Source: Chitinophaga agrisoli
Lineage (GTDB): Bacteria > Bacteroidota > Bacteroidia > Chitinophagales > Chitinophagaceae
Assembly: GCF_008386695.1 (NCBI RefSeq)
Contig: NZ_VUOC01000002.1
Location: forward strand, 1,480,481-1,544,480
Direction of reading: 5' to 3'
Length of the DNA stretch: 64,000 nucleotides
Shown here piece by piece: positions 23,369 through 31,843 of this stretch; position 1 is the stretch's first letter; each line of letters starts with the position of its first letter. The translations under genes were made by a program, and so were the position numbers. The notes below the pieces were generated by a model. That model was not told the DNA's origin and did no database searches. It worked only from the letters and a program-made list of their open reading frames with translations.

Positions 23369-23376
23369 TATTTTTG
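23369..23376 (+). promoter_or_regulatory. Candidate -7 box (TATTTTTG) for tamB
   Basis: TATTTTTG fits TAnnTTTG, with TTTG at 23350-23353 (15 nt upstream, a little short of the usual 19). It would start transcription near 23382, shortly before the first tamB codons at 23397. Confidence 0.45.
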
Positions 23377-23396
23377 CCGGATAAATGTAGGTTGAG

Positions 23397-26300
23397 CTGA
23401 AAAAAGTACGCAAAATATTATCCATTGTCCTGCTTTCCTTGCTGGGCATCATCATATTAACGGGCATCCTGGTCAATATTCCTGCGGTACAAAACTGGCT
23501 GGTGCAGGAGGCCACACGGCGATTATCCGAACAATTACACACCAAAGTTGAGATCAAGGGCGTAAGCCTGGGATTATTTAACCGGGCCAAACTGGAGGGA
23601 ACTTATATCGAGGACCGCCACCAGGATACCCTGCTGTATGCCGGTGTGCTGCAGGTGCGTATCACGGACTGGTTCTTTTTCCAGGAAAAGCCGGTGCTGA
23701 AGTTCATAGGGCTGGAAGATGCAGAGGTGAACCTGGTAAGACGCCGGAACGACTCCCTGTGGAATTACCAATTCATTATAGACGAATTTGGCTCCTCTAA
23801 ACCTGATACCAGCAAAACACCCGGGAGCAGCAAGGGCATATCCCTGGACCTGCGGAAAATAGACCTTAAGAACATCCGCATCAACCAGATAGACGCGTGG
23901 GTGGGCGAAGATATGCGGGTGGCGGCCAAACGGATCTATGTGGACGCCAAGAACCTGGACCTGCAGCAGCATAATGTAGATATACAGGAATTATTACTGG
24001 ATAATCCTTCGTTTACCGTATCCCGTTACGCTTCTTCCCCTTTGCGGAAACGAAGGCATAAAAGCGGCGCCCAGCCTACCACCGCCGCCGTAGATACCAG
24101 CGGCCAGCTGCGCTGGAACAGCAGCAACTGGAAATTGCTGGTAAAAGACCTTTCCATCAAAAACGGGTTAGTAGGCGTATATGACCTGGAAGACAGCTCC
24201 CGCCCGGAGCCGGGATATTTTGCCCCCAACCATATTGAATTTGGCAAGATCAACCTCACCCTTAGCAATACCAGCCTTATAAAGGACAGCATTATAAGCG
24301 ATCTGACCCTACAAACCAGGGAGCGCAGCGGGTTTGAGGTAAAGAAGCTGACCGCCAGGTTTAAGATGTCGCCGGTGGAGATGGAGTTCTCACAGATGGA
24401 CCTTATCACCAACCGGAGCCACCTGCGCAACTATTACACCATGCAGTACACGGACCTGAGCGATATGAGCGACTATGTGGACCTGGTGTTTATGAAGGCG
24501 CGTTTTGTGAACAGCACCCTCTCCTCTGATGATATTGCCTATTTTGCCCCTCCCCTCTCCGACTGGAAAAAACAGATCTCCCTGAATGGCGTAGTGGAAG
24601 GGCCGGTAAGTAACCTGGACGCAGACAGCATTAGCCTGCAGGCGGGCAATACCACCAGCCTGAAAGGCCGTTTAAAAATGCGCGGCCTGCCGGAGATAAA
24701 TGAAACGTTTATCGATTTCCAGGCGGAAGACCTGGTCACCACGGGTAATGATGTGCGCAGCATCTTTCCGCAGGTACGCGACGTACAGCCGCTGCAGATA
24801 GACCGCCTGTCAGCTATCCGCTTCCAGGGCAGCTTTACGGGCTTTATCAATGACTTTGTGGCCTATGGTAAGTTCCAGACCAACCTGGGCAACCTGAACT
24901 CTGACCTTAACTTTAAAACCAGCGGAGACGTGCCGGTCTATTCCGGGAGCCTGACCACTGCGAACTTTAATGTAGGGACCCTGCTGGATGTGCCACAGCT
25001 ATCTACTATCTCCCTGAGCGGGAAAATAAACGGCGAAGGCTTTAACCTGCGTACCCTCAAGGCTACGGTAGATGCGGATGTACAACAGATCTCCCTGTAC
25101 GACTATTCCTACACCAACATTAAGACCCAGGGAGAGATGAACCGTAAGTTCTTTAATGGCTCCCTCACGGTGAATGATCCCAACCTGGATATGGACTTTG
25201 CAGGCACTATTGACCTGAATGATACGGTGCCCATCTTTAAATTTAACTCGGAGATCCGCAAAAGCAACCTGAAAGCCCTGCACCTGACCAAAGACTCTAT
25301 TACCCTGCAAACGCGGGTAGAGCTAAACTCTGCCGGTAGCAATATTGATAACTTTAACGGTATGGCCCGGGCCTACGATGTATCGCTGTACAAGAACCAG
25401 ACCCGCGTAGACTTTGATTCGCTGAACATCAGCACCCGCATGGAAAACAATACCAAGGTGCTGGACGTAGTGGGCAGCGAGATCACCGGGTATGTAAAGG
25501 GTAATTACAACGTATCGCAGCTAATGGCCGCTTTACGGCTGTTCCTGAATAAATATTATCCCAGCTTCTTCCCTGCGCCCGAAACCCAGGATATACAGGA
25601 GAACTTTACGTTTGCCTTCCAGTTCGGCCAGGTGGACAAGTTGATAAAAGCCTTTACCAACGATGTAAGCGGCTTTGACCAGGCCAGGGTATCCGGCGCG
25701 CTGAACACCCTCCAGGGCAATATCTCCCTGAATGCCGCCATTCCCCTGGCCAGCTATAAAGGGTACAGCGTGCAGGACCTGCAGGTGAAGGGAGCCGGCA
25801 ATTTTAACAAGATAGATCTGAGCACCAGCATGGGCAAAGTCTCCTCCGGAGACCGTATCTGGCTGCAAAACCCGCTGATACTGGCTAGTTCCGGCCAGGA
25901 CACCTCCTTTATAAAAGTGGATATGCAGTCGCTGGACAGCAACTCGCTGGATGGTTTCTATGCGCGGGTGGTGACGGTGAACGAAGGCGTAAAGATCAAT
26001 TTCCTGAACAGCGCCTTTACGGTAAATGAACGCCAATGGAATGTGACACCAGGCAACGAGATCTACTGGAGCAAGGACTTCCTGACCATACACAACCTGA
26101 AGGTGACCCGTAATGACCAGAGCCTGACGGTGGAAACCAATGAATTTAACCCGGATGAAAACCGGTTTATCGTCACCCTGAAAGATCTGAACCTGGCAGA
26201 TGTGATCCCCTCCCAGCTGGTCACCATGCCCATAGAAGGCCAGGCCAATGGCGTGATCAACATATCCGACCCTATGCACCACCTGGACATAGACGCGGAC

Positions 26301-28181
26301 CTGACAGCCAGCAACTTGAAGCTGAATAACGATACCCTGGGCCTGGTAACACTGAAGGGCGACTACCGGCAGCAGACAGGAGAAGCCACCTACGAAGTAC
26401 TGTCCAAAAACATCGGCCGCAGTTTTGCCATAAATGGCATCGCCGGCCTTACTAAAGAGAATAATAAGCTGTCTGGCACCGTAGACCTGAACGGCGCCTC
26501 CATAGATCCCCTGAATCAATACCTGGGGGATTACGTGACGGATCTCTCCGGCCTGGCCACCGGTAAGCTAACGGTGAGCGGCACCACCAGCCAGCCCTCT
26601 GTAAAAGGAAAGGTACAGCTGGACAGCGTGGGCATTAAGGTGCTATACCTGGGCACCACCTATAAGATACCCCGGCTGAATATCAACGTAGATGATAACC
26701 TGATAGAATTCGGCAACTTTAATATCCTGGATAAATTCAATAACAGGGCCAGCGCCAGCGGGTATATCTCCCATGACCATTTCAGTAAGCTGAATTTCGA
26801 CTTTGACGTAACGGGACGGCAGTTCATGTTCATGAATACCTCAGAGGCCGATAGCGACCTGTTTTATGGGGATGTGCTGGCGGATGGTAAAGTATACTTC
26901 TCCGGCCCGCTGAACGACATGCAGCTACATATACTGGCGCGCCCGGTAAAAGGCACGCATTTTTACCTGCCTATGTCAGACAGCAAGGATATTGGTAAAT
27001 ACGACTACATCACCTTTAAGACCTACGGCACAGAAATGCAGCCAAAGAAGAAAAAGAAGGACGATGTGAACCTGAACATACGGCTGGACATTGCCGCCAA
27101 CCCGGATGCCCAGATAGATGTAATACTGGATGCCACCACCGGCGACGTGATCTCTGCCAACGGGAACGGTAACCTGCAGATCAATGTGAATACAGACGGG
27201 GACTTTACCATGTTTGGCGATTATGAGATCAATAACGGATCGTATAACTTCACCTTCCAGCGGCTCACCAGCTGGAAGTTTGATATCACCAAAAGCAGTA
27301 CCATCACCTGGAACGGCGATCCGCGCGAGGCGCGCATGAACATCACCGCCAAATACAGCGTACCCAAAGTAAGTCTGTACAACCTGGTGGGCCAGTTAGG
27401 CTCCGTGACCAGCGATAAGCTGGCTACCCGCCAGGAACGTGTTGACGTGGTAATTAACCTGCGGGGCGAGATGATGAAACCGGATATAGCCTACGAAATA
27501 CAGCTGCCGGATGTGGGCTCCCTTTCCTACGAGAGCGGCGTGGCGGCCCGGCTCCGCGAGATCAACCAGGACCAGAACAAAGCCCTGCTGCAGATGTATG
27601 GCCTGCTATTGTTTAACCAGTTCATACCGGACGATAATACCGCCACCGGCGGCGCCAGCGTAGTAGGTAAGAACAGTGTGGGCCAGGCCTTGTCTGCCCA
27701 GGCGTCTGCCATATTAAATAATATCACCGGCGCTATCCTGAAAAATAGCGGCATAGGCGTGAATGTGAACTACCGTGCCTACAATATCGGCAACCAGGAT
27801 AATACCAATTATGACCGTAACCAGCTGAGCGCGGGCATTACCAGTAACCTGTTCAACAACCGCGTGCGGTTGTATGTAGGTGGCGACTATGACTGGGGCC
27901 GCACGGCCAGCAGCGCCAGCTCGAACCGCTTTGCGGGCGACTTCCGGGTAGAATACCTGCTGACCCAGGACGGGCGTGTGCGGGTGAACGCCTTTAGTAA
28001 AACGGATTATGATGTATATAACCTGGTGAACCGCAATAAGGCGGGCCTTGGTATATCATATGTGCGGGAGTATAACCGGCTGCGGGAGCTGTTTGAATCG
28101 CGACGGCCATCAAGACGGATGCTGGACTCCATGCAGCGGCGGGCAGCGGTGGATAGCGGCAGGGCGCGGAGCGAGGATTAA
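23397..28181 (+). CDS. tamB: TamB/YtfN-family translocation and assembly module protein
   Basis: A very long envelope protein (~1,594 residues). It has one N-terminal membrane anchor (VRKILSIVLLSLLGIIILTG), a long run of beta-strand repeats as in AsmA/TamB/VPS13-like bridge proteins, and the C-terminal DUF490/TamB domain (YNFTFQRLTSWKFDITKSS, split; NYRAYNIGNQDNTNYDRNQL). TamB works at the inner membrane with an Omp85 partner and is thought to carry phospholipid to, or assist assembly at, the outer membrane. No ATG fits the start: the conserved LKKVRKIL begins at a CTG (23397), while the first TTG (23439) would cut the membrane anchor. An in-frame stop sits two codons before the CTG region. 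Confidence 0.88.
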   Translation: MKKVRKILSIVLLSLLGIIILTGILVNIPAVQNWLVQEATRRLSEQLHTKVEIKGVSLGLFNRAKLEGTYIEDRHQDTLLYAGVLQVRITDWFFFQEKPVLKFIGLEDAEVNLVRRRNDSLWNYQFIIDEFGSSKPDTSKTPGSSKGISLDLRKIDLKNIRINQIDAWVGEDMRVAAKRIYVDAKNLDLQQHNVDIQELLLDNPSFTVSRYASSPLRKRRHKSGAQPTTAAVDTSGQLRWNSSNWKLLVKDLSIKNGLVGVYDLEDSSRPEPGYFAPNHIEFGKINLTLSNTSLIKDSIISDLTLQTRERSGFEVKKLTARFKMSPVEMEFSQMDLITNRSHLRNYYTMQYTDLSDMSDYVDLVFMKARFVNSTLSSDDIAYFAPPLSDWKKQISLNGVVEGPVSNLDADSISLQAGNTTSLKGRLKMRGLPEINETFIDFQAEDLVTTGNDVRSIFPQVRDVQPLQIDRLSAIRFQGSFTGFINDFVAYGKFQTNLGNLNSDLNFKTSGDVPVYSGSLTTANFNVGTLLDVPQLSTISLSGKINGEGFNLRTLKATVDADVQQISLYDYSYTNIKTQGEMNRKFFNGSLTVNDPNLDMDFAGTIDLNDTVPIFKFNSEIRKSNLKALHLTKDSITLQTRVELNSAGSNIDNFNGMARAYDVSLYKNQTRVDFDSLNISTRMENNTKVLDVVGSEITGYVKGNYNVSQLMAALRLFLNKYYPSFFPAPETQDIQENFTFAFQFGQVDKLIKAFTNDVSGFDQARVSGALNTLQGNISLNAAIPLASYKGYSVQDLQVKGAGNFNKIDLSTSMGKVSSGDRIWLQNPLILASSGQDTSFIKVDMQSLDSNSLDGFYARVVTVNEGVKINFLNSAFTVNERQWNVTPGNEIYWSKDFLTIHNLKVTRNDQSLTVETNEFNPDENRFIVTLKDLNLADVIPSQLVTMPIEGQANGVINISDPMHHLDIDADLTASNLKLNNDTLGLVTLKGDYRQQTGEATYEVLSKNIGRSFAINGIAGLTKENNKLSGTVDLNGASIDPLNQYLGDYVTDLSGLATGKLTVSGTTSQPSVKGKVQLDSVGIKVLYLGTTYKIPRLNINVDDNLIEFGNFNILDKFNNRASASGYISHDHFSKLNFDFDVTGRQFMFMNTSEADSDLFYGDVLADGKVYFSGPLNDMQLHILARPVKGTHFYLPMSDSKDIGKYDYITFKTYGTEMQPKKKKKDDVNLNIRLDIAANPDAQIDVILDATTGDVISANGNGNLQINVNTDGDFTMFGDYEINNGSYNFTFQRLTSWKFDITKSSTITWNGDPREARMNITAKYSVPKVSLYNLVGQLGSVTSDKLATRQERVDVVINLRGEMMKPDIAYEIQLPDVGSLSYESGVAARLREINQDQNKALLQMYGLLLFNQFIPDDNTATGGASVVGKNSVGQALSAQASAILNNITGAILKNSGIGVNVNYRAYNIGNQDNTNYDRNQLSAGITSNLFNNRVRLYVGGDYDWGRTASSASSNRFAGDFRVEYLLTQDGRVRVNAFSKTDYDVYNLVNRNKAGLGISYVREYNRLRELFESRRPSRRMLDSMQRRAAVDSGRARSED

Positions 28182-28267
28182 TTAATAGATGCATGTGAAG
28201 CAGATGCAGCAATACAAGTTTGCAGCGGCGTCTGGAAAATATATTTATTTTTACGAACACAGGAACA

Positions 28268-29128
28268 ATGGGAACAATACTTTCTTCAACAGGTGAGCAC
28301 CTGGTAGGATTAAAGCAGGCAGCAGGTTTAGAACTGGGCACGCCAGTGCAATATCCGGTCTATACGGTGTTATTCATCCCTGCCGGCGAAGGCAAGTTCC
28401 ATGCGGACTTTGGCACCTTCCCCTTTAGCGGGCCAACAATGTTGTTCTCCACCCCTTTCCAAACGCTCCAACTGGCATCTTCGTCTCCCCAGGCCCCGGT
28501 AATGCTGCAATTCCATGGCGATTTTTATTGCATTGCCTATCATCATAACGAAGTATCCTGCAACGGCCTGTTATTCAACAATGTATATATCAGCCCCATG
28601 ATAGGGCTTAATAATGAGGATGTACGGAGTATAGAGCTGATCCTCTCCCAGTTTGAGGAAGAGCTGCGCCAGCCCTCGCCCTCAGAAACGGTGTTACAGG
28701 CCTACCTGCAGCTATTACTGGCCAAAAGCAGCAGCATTAAGCTGCGCGCCATGGCAGACGGATGCGGACAGGCGGGTAAGGACGAGCAAATGGAGCGTTT
28801 CCGGGAACTGCTGGACGAAAACTATCTTACGTTGCACAAACCCAATGACTATGCGGACCTGCTAGCCATGTCGCCCAATACCTTTACAAAACGCTGCACA
28901 CGTTATTTTAAGAAACCGCCTTCCCGGTTGATCCAGGAGCGGCTGATCCTGGAGGCCAAGAAACAGCTGCACCTTACCCGGCGTAGCATCAAGGAGATCG
29001 CATATGCCCTTAACTTCGAGGATGAGTTCTACTTTAGCCGCATGTTCAAAAAGTTTACCAACGTATCCCCCCAGGCCTTCCGCGACCGGACAGGTATCTC
29101 CATTGTAGCGGACCTGACGCCCCAATAA
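28268..29128 (+). CDS. AraC-family transcriptional regulator
   Basis: A 286-residue regulator from the ATG at 28268. The N-terminal ~150 residues look like a cupin-type sensor (VYTVLFIPAGEGKFHADF, split by PVQYP; QFHGDFYCIAYHHNE). The C-terminal ~100 residues hold two helix-turn-helix motifs of the AraC type: YADLLAMSPNTFTKRCTRYF and IKEIAYALNFEDEFYFSRMF, followed by the signature FTNVSPQAFRD. It sits 91 bases ahead of a DUF417 gene on the same strand, which it may control. Confidence 0.92.
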   Translation: MGTILSSTGEHLVGLKQAAGLELGTPVQYPVYTVLFIPAGEGKFHADFGTFPFSGPTMLFSTPFQTLQLASSSPQAPVMLQFHGDFYCIAYHHNEVSCNGLLFNNVYISPMIGLNNEDVRSIELILSQFEEELRQPSPSETVLQAYLQLLLAKSSSIKLRAMADGCGQAGKDEQMERFRELLDENYLTLHKPNDYADLLAMSPNTFTKRCTRYFKKPPSRLIQERLILEAKKQLHLTRRSIKEIAYALNFEDEFYFSRMFKKFTNVSPQAFRDRTGISIVADLTPQ

Positions 29129-29190
29129 TGCAGGCAGATATGTCCATGTAATATCCATCGACGTCCATGTTCCAGCCCTGCAGGCTGCAG

Positions 29191-29198
29191 TACCTTTG
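29191..29198 (+). promoter_or_regulatory. Candidate -7 box (TACCTTTG) for the DUF417 gene
   Basis: TACCTTTG matches TAnnTTTG and lies 21 bases before the ATG at 29220. The -33 region has only a weak TGTT. The separate promoter would allow regulation by the AraC protein encoded just upstream. Confidence 0.45.
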
Positions 29199-29219
29199 TT
29201 TCATAAAGATTATCACCTT

Positions 29220-29792
29220 ATGAAACAGTCTCTTATACAGTCTATCGCTAACCTGGATCAATTTGGCAAAAAGGCCGTACGGTTTGGTATTGTAGTCGTA
29301 TTCCTATGGATAGGCGGGTTAAAGTTCTTCGCCTATGAAGCGGATGGCATTGTACCCTTTGTAGCAAATAGCCCGTTTATGTCCTTTTTCTATCAGCATC
29401 CTGCTGACTACAAGACACATATGAATAAAGAAGGGGAATTGATACCAGCTAACCATGCCTGGCATGAGGGGAATAATACATATGGATTTTCAATAGGGTT
29501 GGGCATTTTCCTGGTAGGACTGGCCGTGCTGATAGCATTATACCGGGTAGTACCCCTGGTTAGTATGGTAGCCAGCGGGCTCATATTCCTGATGACGCTT
29601 GGAACTTTATCCTTCCTGGTGACCACACCGGAAAGCTGGGTACCGCACCTGGGAGATGCGCAGTGGGGATTCCCCTACCTGTCTGGCAGGGGCCGGTTGG
29701 TGATCAAAGATATTGTGATCCTGGGCGGCGCTATCATAACAATGAGCGAAAGCGCCCGGTTGTACCTGCAGCGGCGGGAAGCAAAACGATAA
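29220..29792 (+). CDS. DUF417 (YkgB/RclC-like) membrane protein
   Basis: A 190-residue protein from the ATG at 29220, with four membrane segments. Family marks: GIVVVFLWIGGLKFFAYEADGI and FVANSPFMSF near the start, a long extracytoplasmic loop, then FPYLSGRGRLVIKDIVIL. DUF417 includes E. coli RclC, linked to reactive-chlorine resistance; the biochemical role is unknown. The preceding AraC gene and the resemblance to the rcl arrangement suggest a stress-induced unit. A second DUF417 gene is at 63358-63897. Confidence 0.88.
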   Translation: MKQSLIQSIANLDQFGKKAVRFGIVVVFLWIGGLKFFAYEADGIVPFVANSPFMSFFYQHPADYKTHMNKEGELIPANHAWHEGNNTYGFSIGLGIFLVGLAVLIALYRVVPLVSMVASGLIFLMTLGTLSFLVTTPESWVPHLGDAQWGFPYLSGRGRLVIKDIVILGGAIITMSESARLYLQRREAKR

Positions 29793-29831
29793 TGTTGAAG
29801 TTTGTTCAGGGTTTTTTATATATACAAGCAC

Positions 29832-29862
29832 AAGGGGATGTCAGTTTTGACATCCCCCTTTT
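29832..29862. terminator. Bidirectional terminator between DUF417 gene and ribBA
   Basis: GGGGATGTCA (29834-29843) pairs with TGACATCCCC (29848-29857) around a GTTT loop. T residues follow on the plus strand and A residues precede the stem, so it can end both convergent transcripts. Confidence 0.85.
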
Positions 29863-29902
29863 ATTTTATAAGCCATGCCGTTGCCGGCTCCTGAAGTCTT
29901 TA

Positions 29903-31105
29903 CTAGCTCCGCAGGATCTCGTGACCCAGTTTATCGCGTTTAGTCTTGAGATAGAATTCGTTATGCGGATTGGGATGGATCTCGATGGGCACATTTTCAA
30001 CGATCTCCAGTCCATAACCAGCCAGGCCTGCCCGTTTGCGGGGGTTGTTGGTCATGAGGCGGATCTTGCTGATGTTGAGGGCGCGGAGTATCTGGGCGCC
30101 AATGCCATAGTCGCGTTCATCCATCTTAAAGCCCAGCTCCAGGTTGGCCTCTACGGTATCCCGGCCTTCTTCCTGCAGCTTGTAGGCGTGCAGCTTGTTC
30201 AGCAGGCCTATGCCGCGGCCTTCCTGGTTCATGTACAGGATAAGGCCTTTACCTTCTTTTTCCACCATGGTCATGGCAGCATGTAGCTGTTCGCCACAGT
30301 CACAGCGGAGGGAATGGAGGATATCGCCGGTGAAGCAGGAGGAGTGCACGCGCAGCAGCACGGGCTCATCCTTTTCCCAATCTCCCTTCTTAAGGGCCAT
30401 ATGGGTATCGCCGGAGTTGATCTGTTTAAAGGCGATCAGCTCAAAATTGCCGTATTTGGTAGGCATCTGTACCCTTACCTGTTCTTCGATAAGGCTTTCT
30501 GTACGGAGGCGGTATTCTATCAGGTCCTTAATGGAGATAAGCTTCAGGTCAAAACGGGTAGCGATCTCACGTAACTGTGGTAAACGGGCCATAGAGCCGT
30601 CTTCGTTCATGATCTCTACCAGTACGCCGGCGGGCTCAAATCCAGCCAGGCGGGCCAGGTCAATGGTGGCCTCTGTATGGCCGGAGCGGCGCAGCACGCC
30701 TCCTTTCTTTGCTTTAAGCGGGAAAATATGACCAGGTTTGCCCAGGTATTCCGGGCGGGTAACGGGATCAATCAGGGCCTGTACGGTTTTGGCCCTGTCA
30801 TGGGCGGAAATGCCGGTGGTGCAGCCGTGCCCCAGCAAATCTACGCTTACGGTAAAGGGAGTTTGATGGAGGGCGGTATTATCGCGTACCATCATTTCGA
30901 GGCCTAATTCATCACAACGTTCTTCTACCAGGGGGGCGCAGATAAGGCCCCGGCCGTGTATGCTCATGAAGTTGATGATCTCCGGGGTTACGTTGCGGGC
31001 AGCGGTTACAAAGTCTCCTTCGTTCTCACGGTCTTCATCGTCCACCACTATCACCAGTTTCCCTTTTTTTATGTCTTCTATAGCTGCTTCGATTTTGTCT
31101 AGCAT
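29903..31105 (-). CDS. ribBA: RibBA, 3,4-dihydroxy-2-butanone 4-phosphate synthase / GTP cyclohydrolase II
   Basis: A 400-residue fusion. Residues 1-~200 are DHBP synthase ([17 protein letters not shown], the acidic metal site; [13 protein letters not shown]). Residues ~205-400 are GTP cyclohydrolase II, with the zinc cysteines in [19 protein letters not shown] and the RGIGLLNKL motif. Together they make both precursors of riboflavin from ribulose 5-phosphate and GTP. The gene stands alone here; no FMN riboswitch (RFN element) is apparent in the sequence before the start. Confidence 0.96.
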   Translation of the reverse strand: MLDKIEAAIEDIKKGKLVIVVDDEDRENEGDFVTAARNVTPEIINFMSIHGRGLICAPLVEERCDELGLEMMVRDNTALHQTPFTVSVDLLGHGCTTGISAHDRAKTVQALIDPVTRPEYLGKPGHIFPLKAKKGGVLRRSGHTEATIDLARLAGFEPAGVLVEIMNEDGSMARLPQLREIATRFDLKLISIKDLIEYRLRTESLIEEQVRVQMPTKYGNFELIAFKQINSGDTHMALKKGDWEKDEPVLLRVHSSCFTGDILHSLRCDCGEQLHAAMTMVEKEGKGLILYMNQEGRGIGLLNKLHAYKLQEEGRDTVEANLELGFKMDERDYGIGAQILRALNISKIRLMTNNPRKRAGLAGYGLEIVENVPIEIHPNPHNEFYLKTKRDKLGHEILRS

Positions 31106-31132
31106 GTTAGATCAGTCTGTTGAAATAATGGG

Positions 31133-31140
31133 CAAAGTTA
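31133..31140 (-). promoter_or_regulatory. Candidate -7 box (TAACTTTG, minus strand) for ribBA
   Basis: CAAAGTTA on the plus strand reads TAACTTTG on the minus strand, matching TAnnTTTG, 28 bases before the ribBA start. No clear -33 TTTG is seen. Confidence 0.45.
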
Positions 31141-31403
31141 GGAATAAGTTGGCAGTTTGTTGCAGGCGTCAGCCAGGCTGGAGGGGTTACATAGAGGTAA
31201 GCCCCATCTGAGGAAGCACCAATGTGCTGACTGTCCGTTGAATAGCATCACAAAACATTTAATTTATTAGTTATCAATTATTTAATAGCCTTCTTTATTA
31301 ATTGCTCTCCTCCCCTGCTGAATACTTGTATGCTTTATACGTAAGCGCCGGTCCCCGCGTTGCTCATTGACTCTTTCCTTGTTGTAAAAAGGTATTTCGC
31401 CGG

Positions 31404-31510
31404 TACCTGACCCGTATCTAACCGGTAGATAACTGGTATCTTTAAAGGGACGGCTTATATACGGGTTATATACGGGTCAGATACGGGTTATATACCGGTT
31501 ATCTATAAGT
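31404..31510. repeat. Palindromic array of 11-bp repeats upstream of the TonB receptor
   Basis: Rightward units: TATATACGGGT (31456-31466), TATATACGGGT (31467-31477), CAGATACGGGT (31478-31488), TATATACCGGT (31489-31499) and a degenerate TATCTATAAGT. Leftward, in the opposite orientation: ACCCGTATCTA (31410-31420), ACCGGTAGATA (31421-31431), ACTGGTATCTT (31432-31442). Period exactly 11 bp, so not a coding repeat. A 13-base spacer separates the arms. The rest of the 31106-31843 spacer holds a degenerate GGTCCTGGG/GTCCTGAT series (31518-31615) and an AT-rich promoter-like end (TTTG 31772-31775; CAATTTTG 31812-31819). A cluster of binding sites for a DNA-bound protein is plausible. Confidence 0.7.
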
Positions 31511-31843
31511 GGTGATCGTCCTGGGATAGGGTGGTCTGGTCCTGGGTCTAGTCCTGATATAGGTTTACACGGATTGTCAGAAGACCTGGTCTGATCCTGA
31601 AACAGCTTTACAGCCTCCAGGTCAACCTTCTATACACATAAGAAATAATCAGATTTGAAAAGTTCTAATTTATCGAGTGCCCTGTTTGATTAATGGAATT
31701 TTATCATCTTATAAATTAAAATCCGCTTAAATAATGGGCTTTCAACTGAGGTAATCTCTACAGCTTAACAATTTGTTAATTTCCCGTTAAAATTCGGAAT
31801 CGATTATTTCTCAATTTTGCTCCTAAATCAAAATTGTTTGAAA

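Noticed and set aside
25533-26519. Open reading frame of 328 codons on the minus strand inside tamB
   Set aside because: It is the antisense of a highly supported TamB coding frame; composition (many Gln, His, Val, Tyr) is typical of a shadow frame.
29196-29219. Upstream extension of the DUF417 gene
   Set aside because: The extra eight residues overlap the promoter box; the ATG at 29220 fits the family start.
31106-31350. Possible FMN riboswitch before ribBA
   Set aside because: The conserved RFN core is not seen on the minus strand; only a TAACTTTG promoter box is present.
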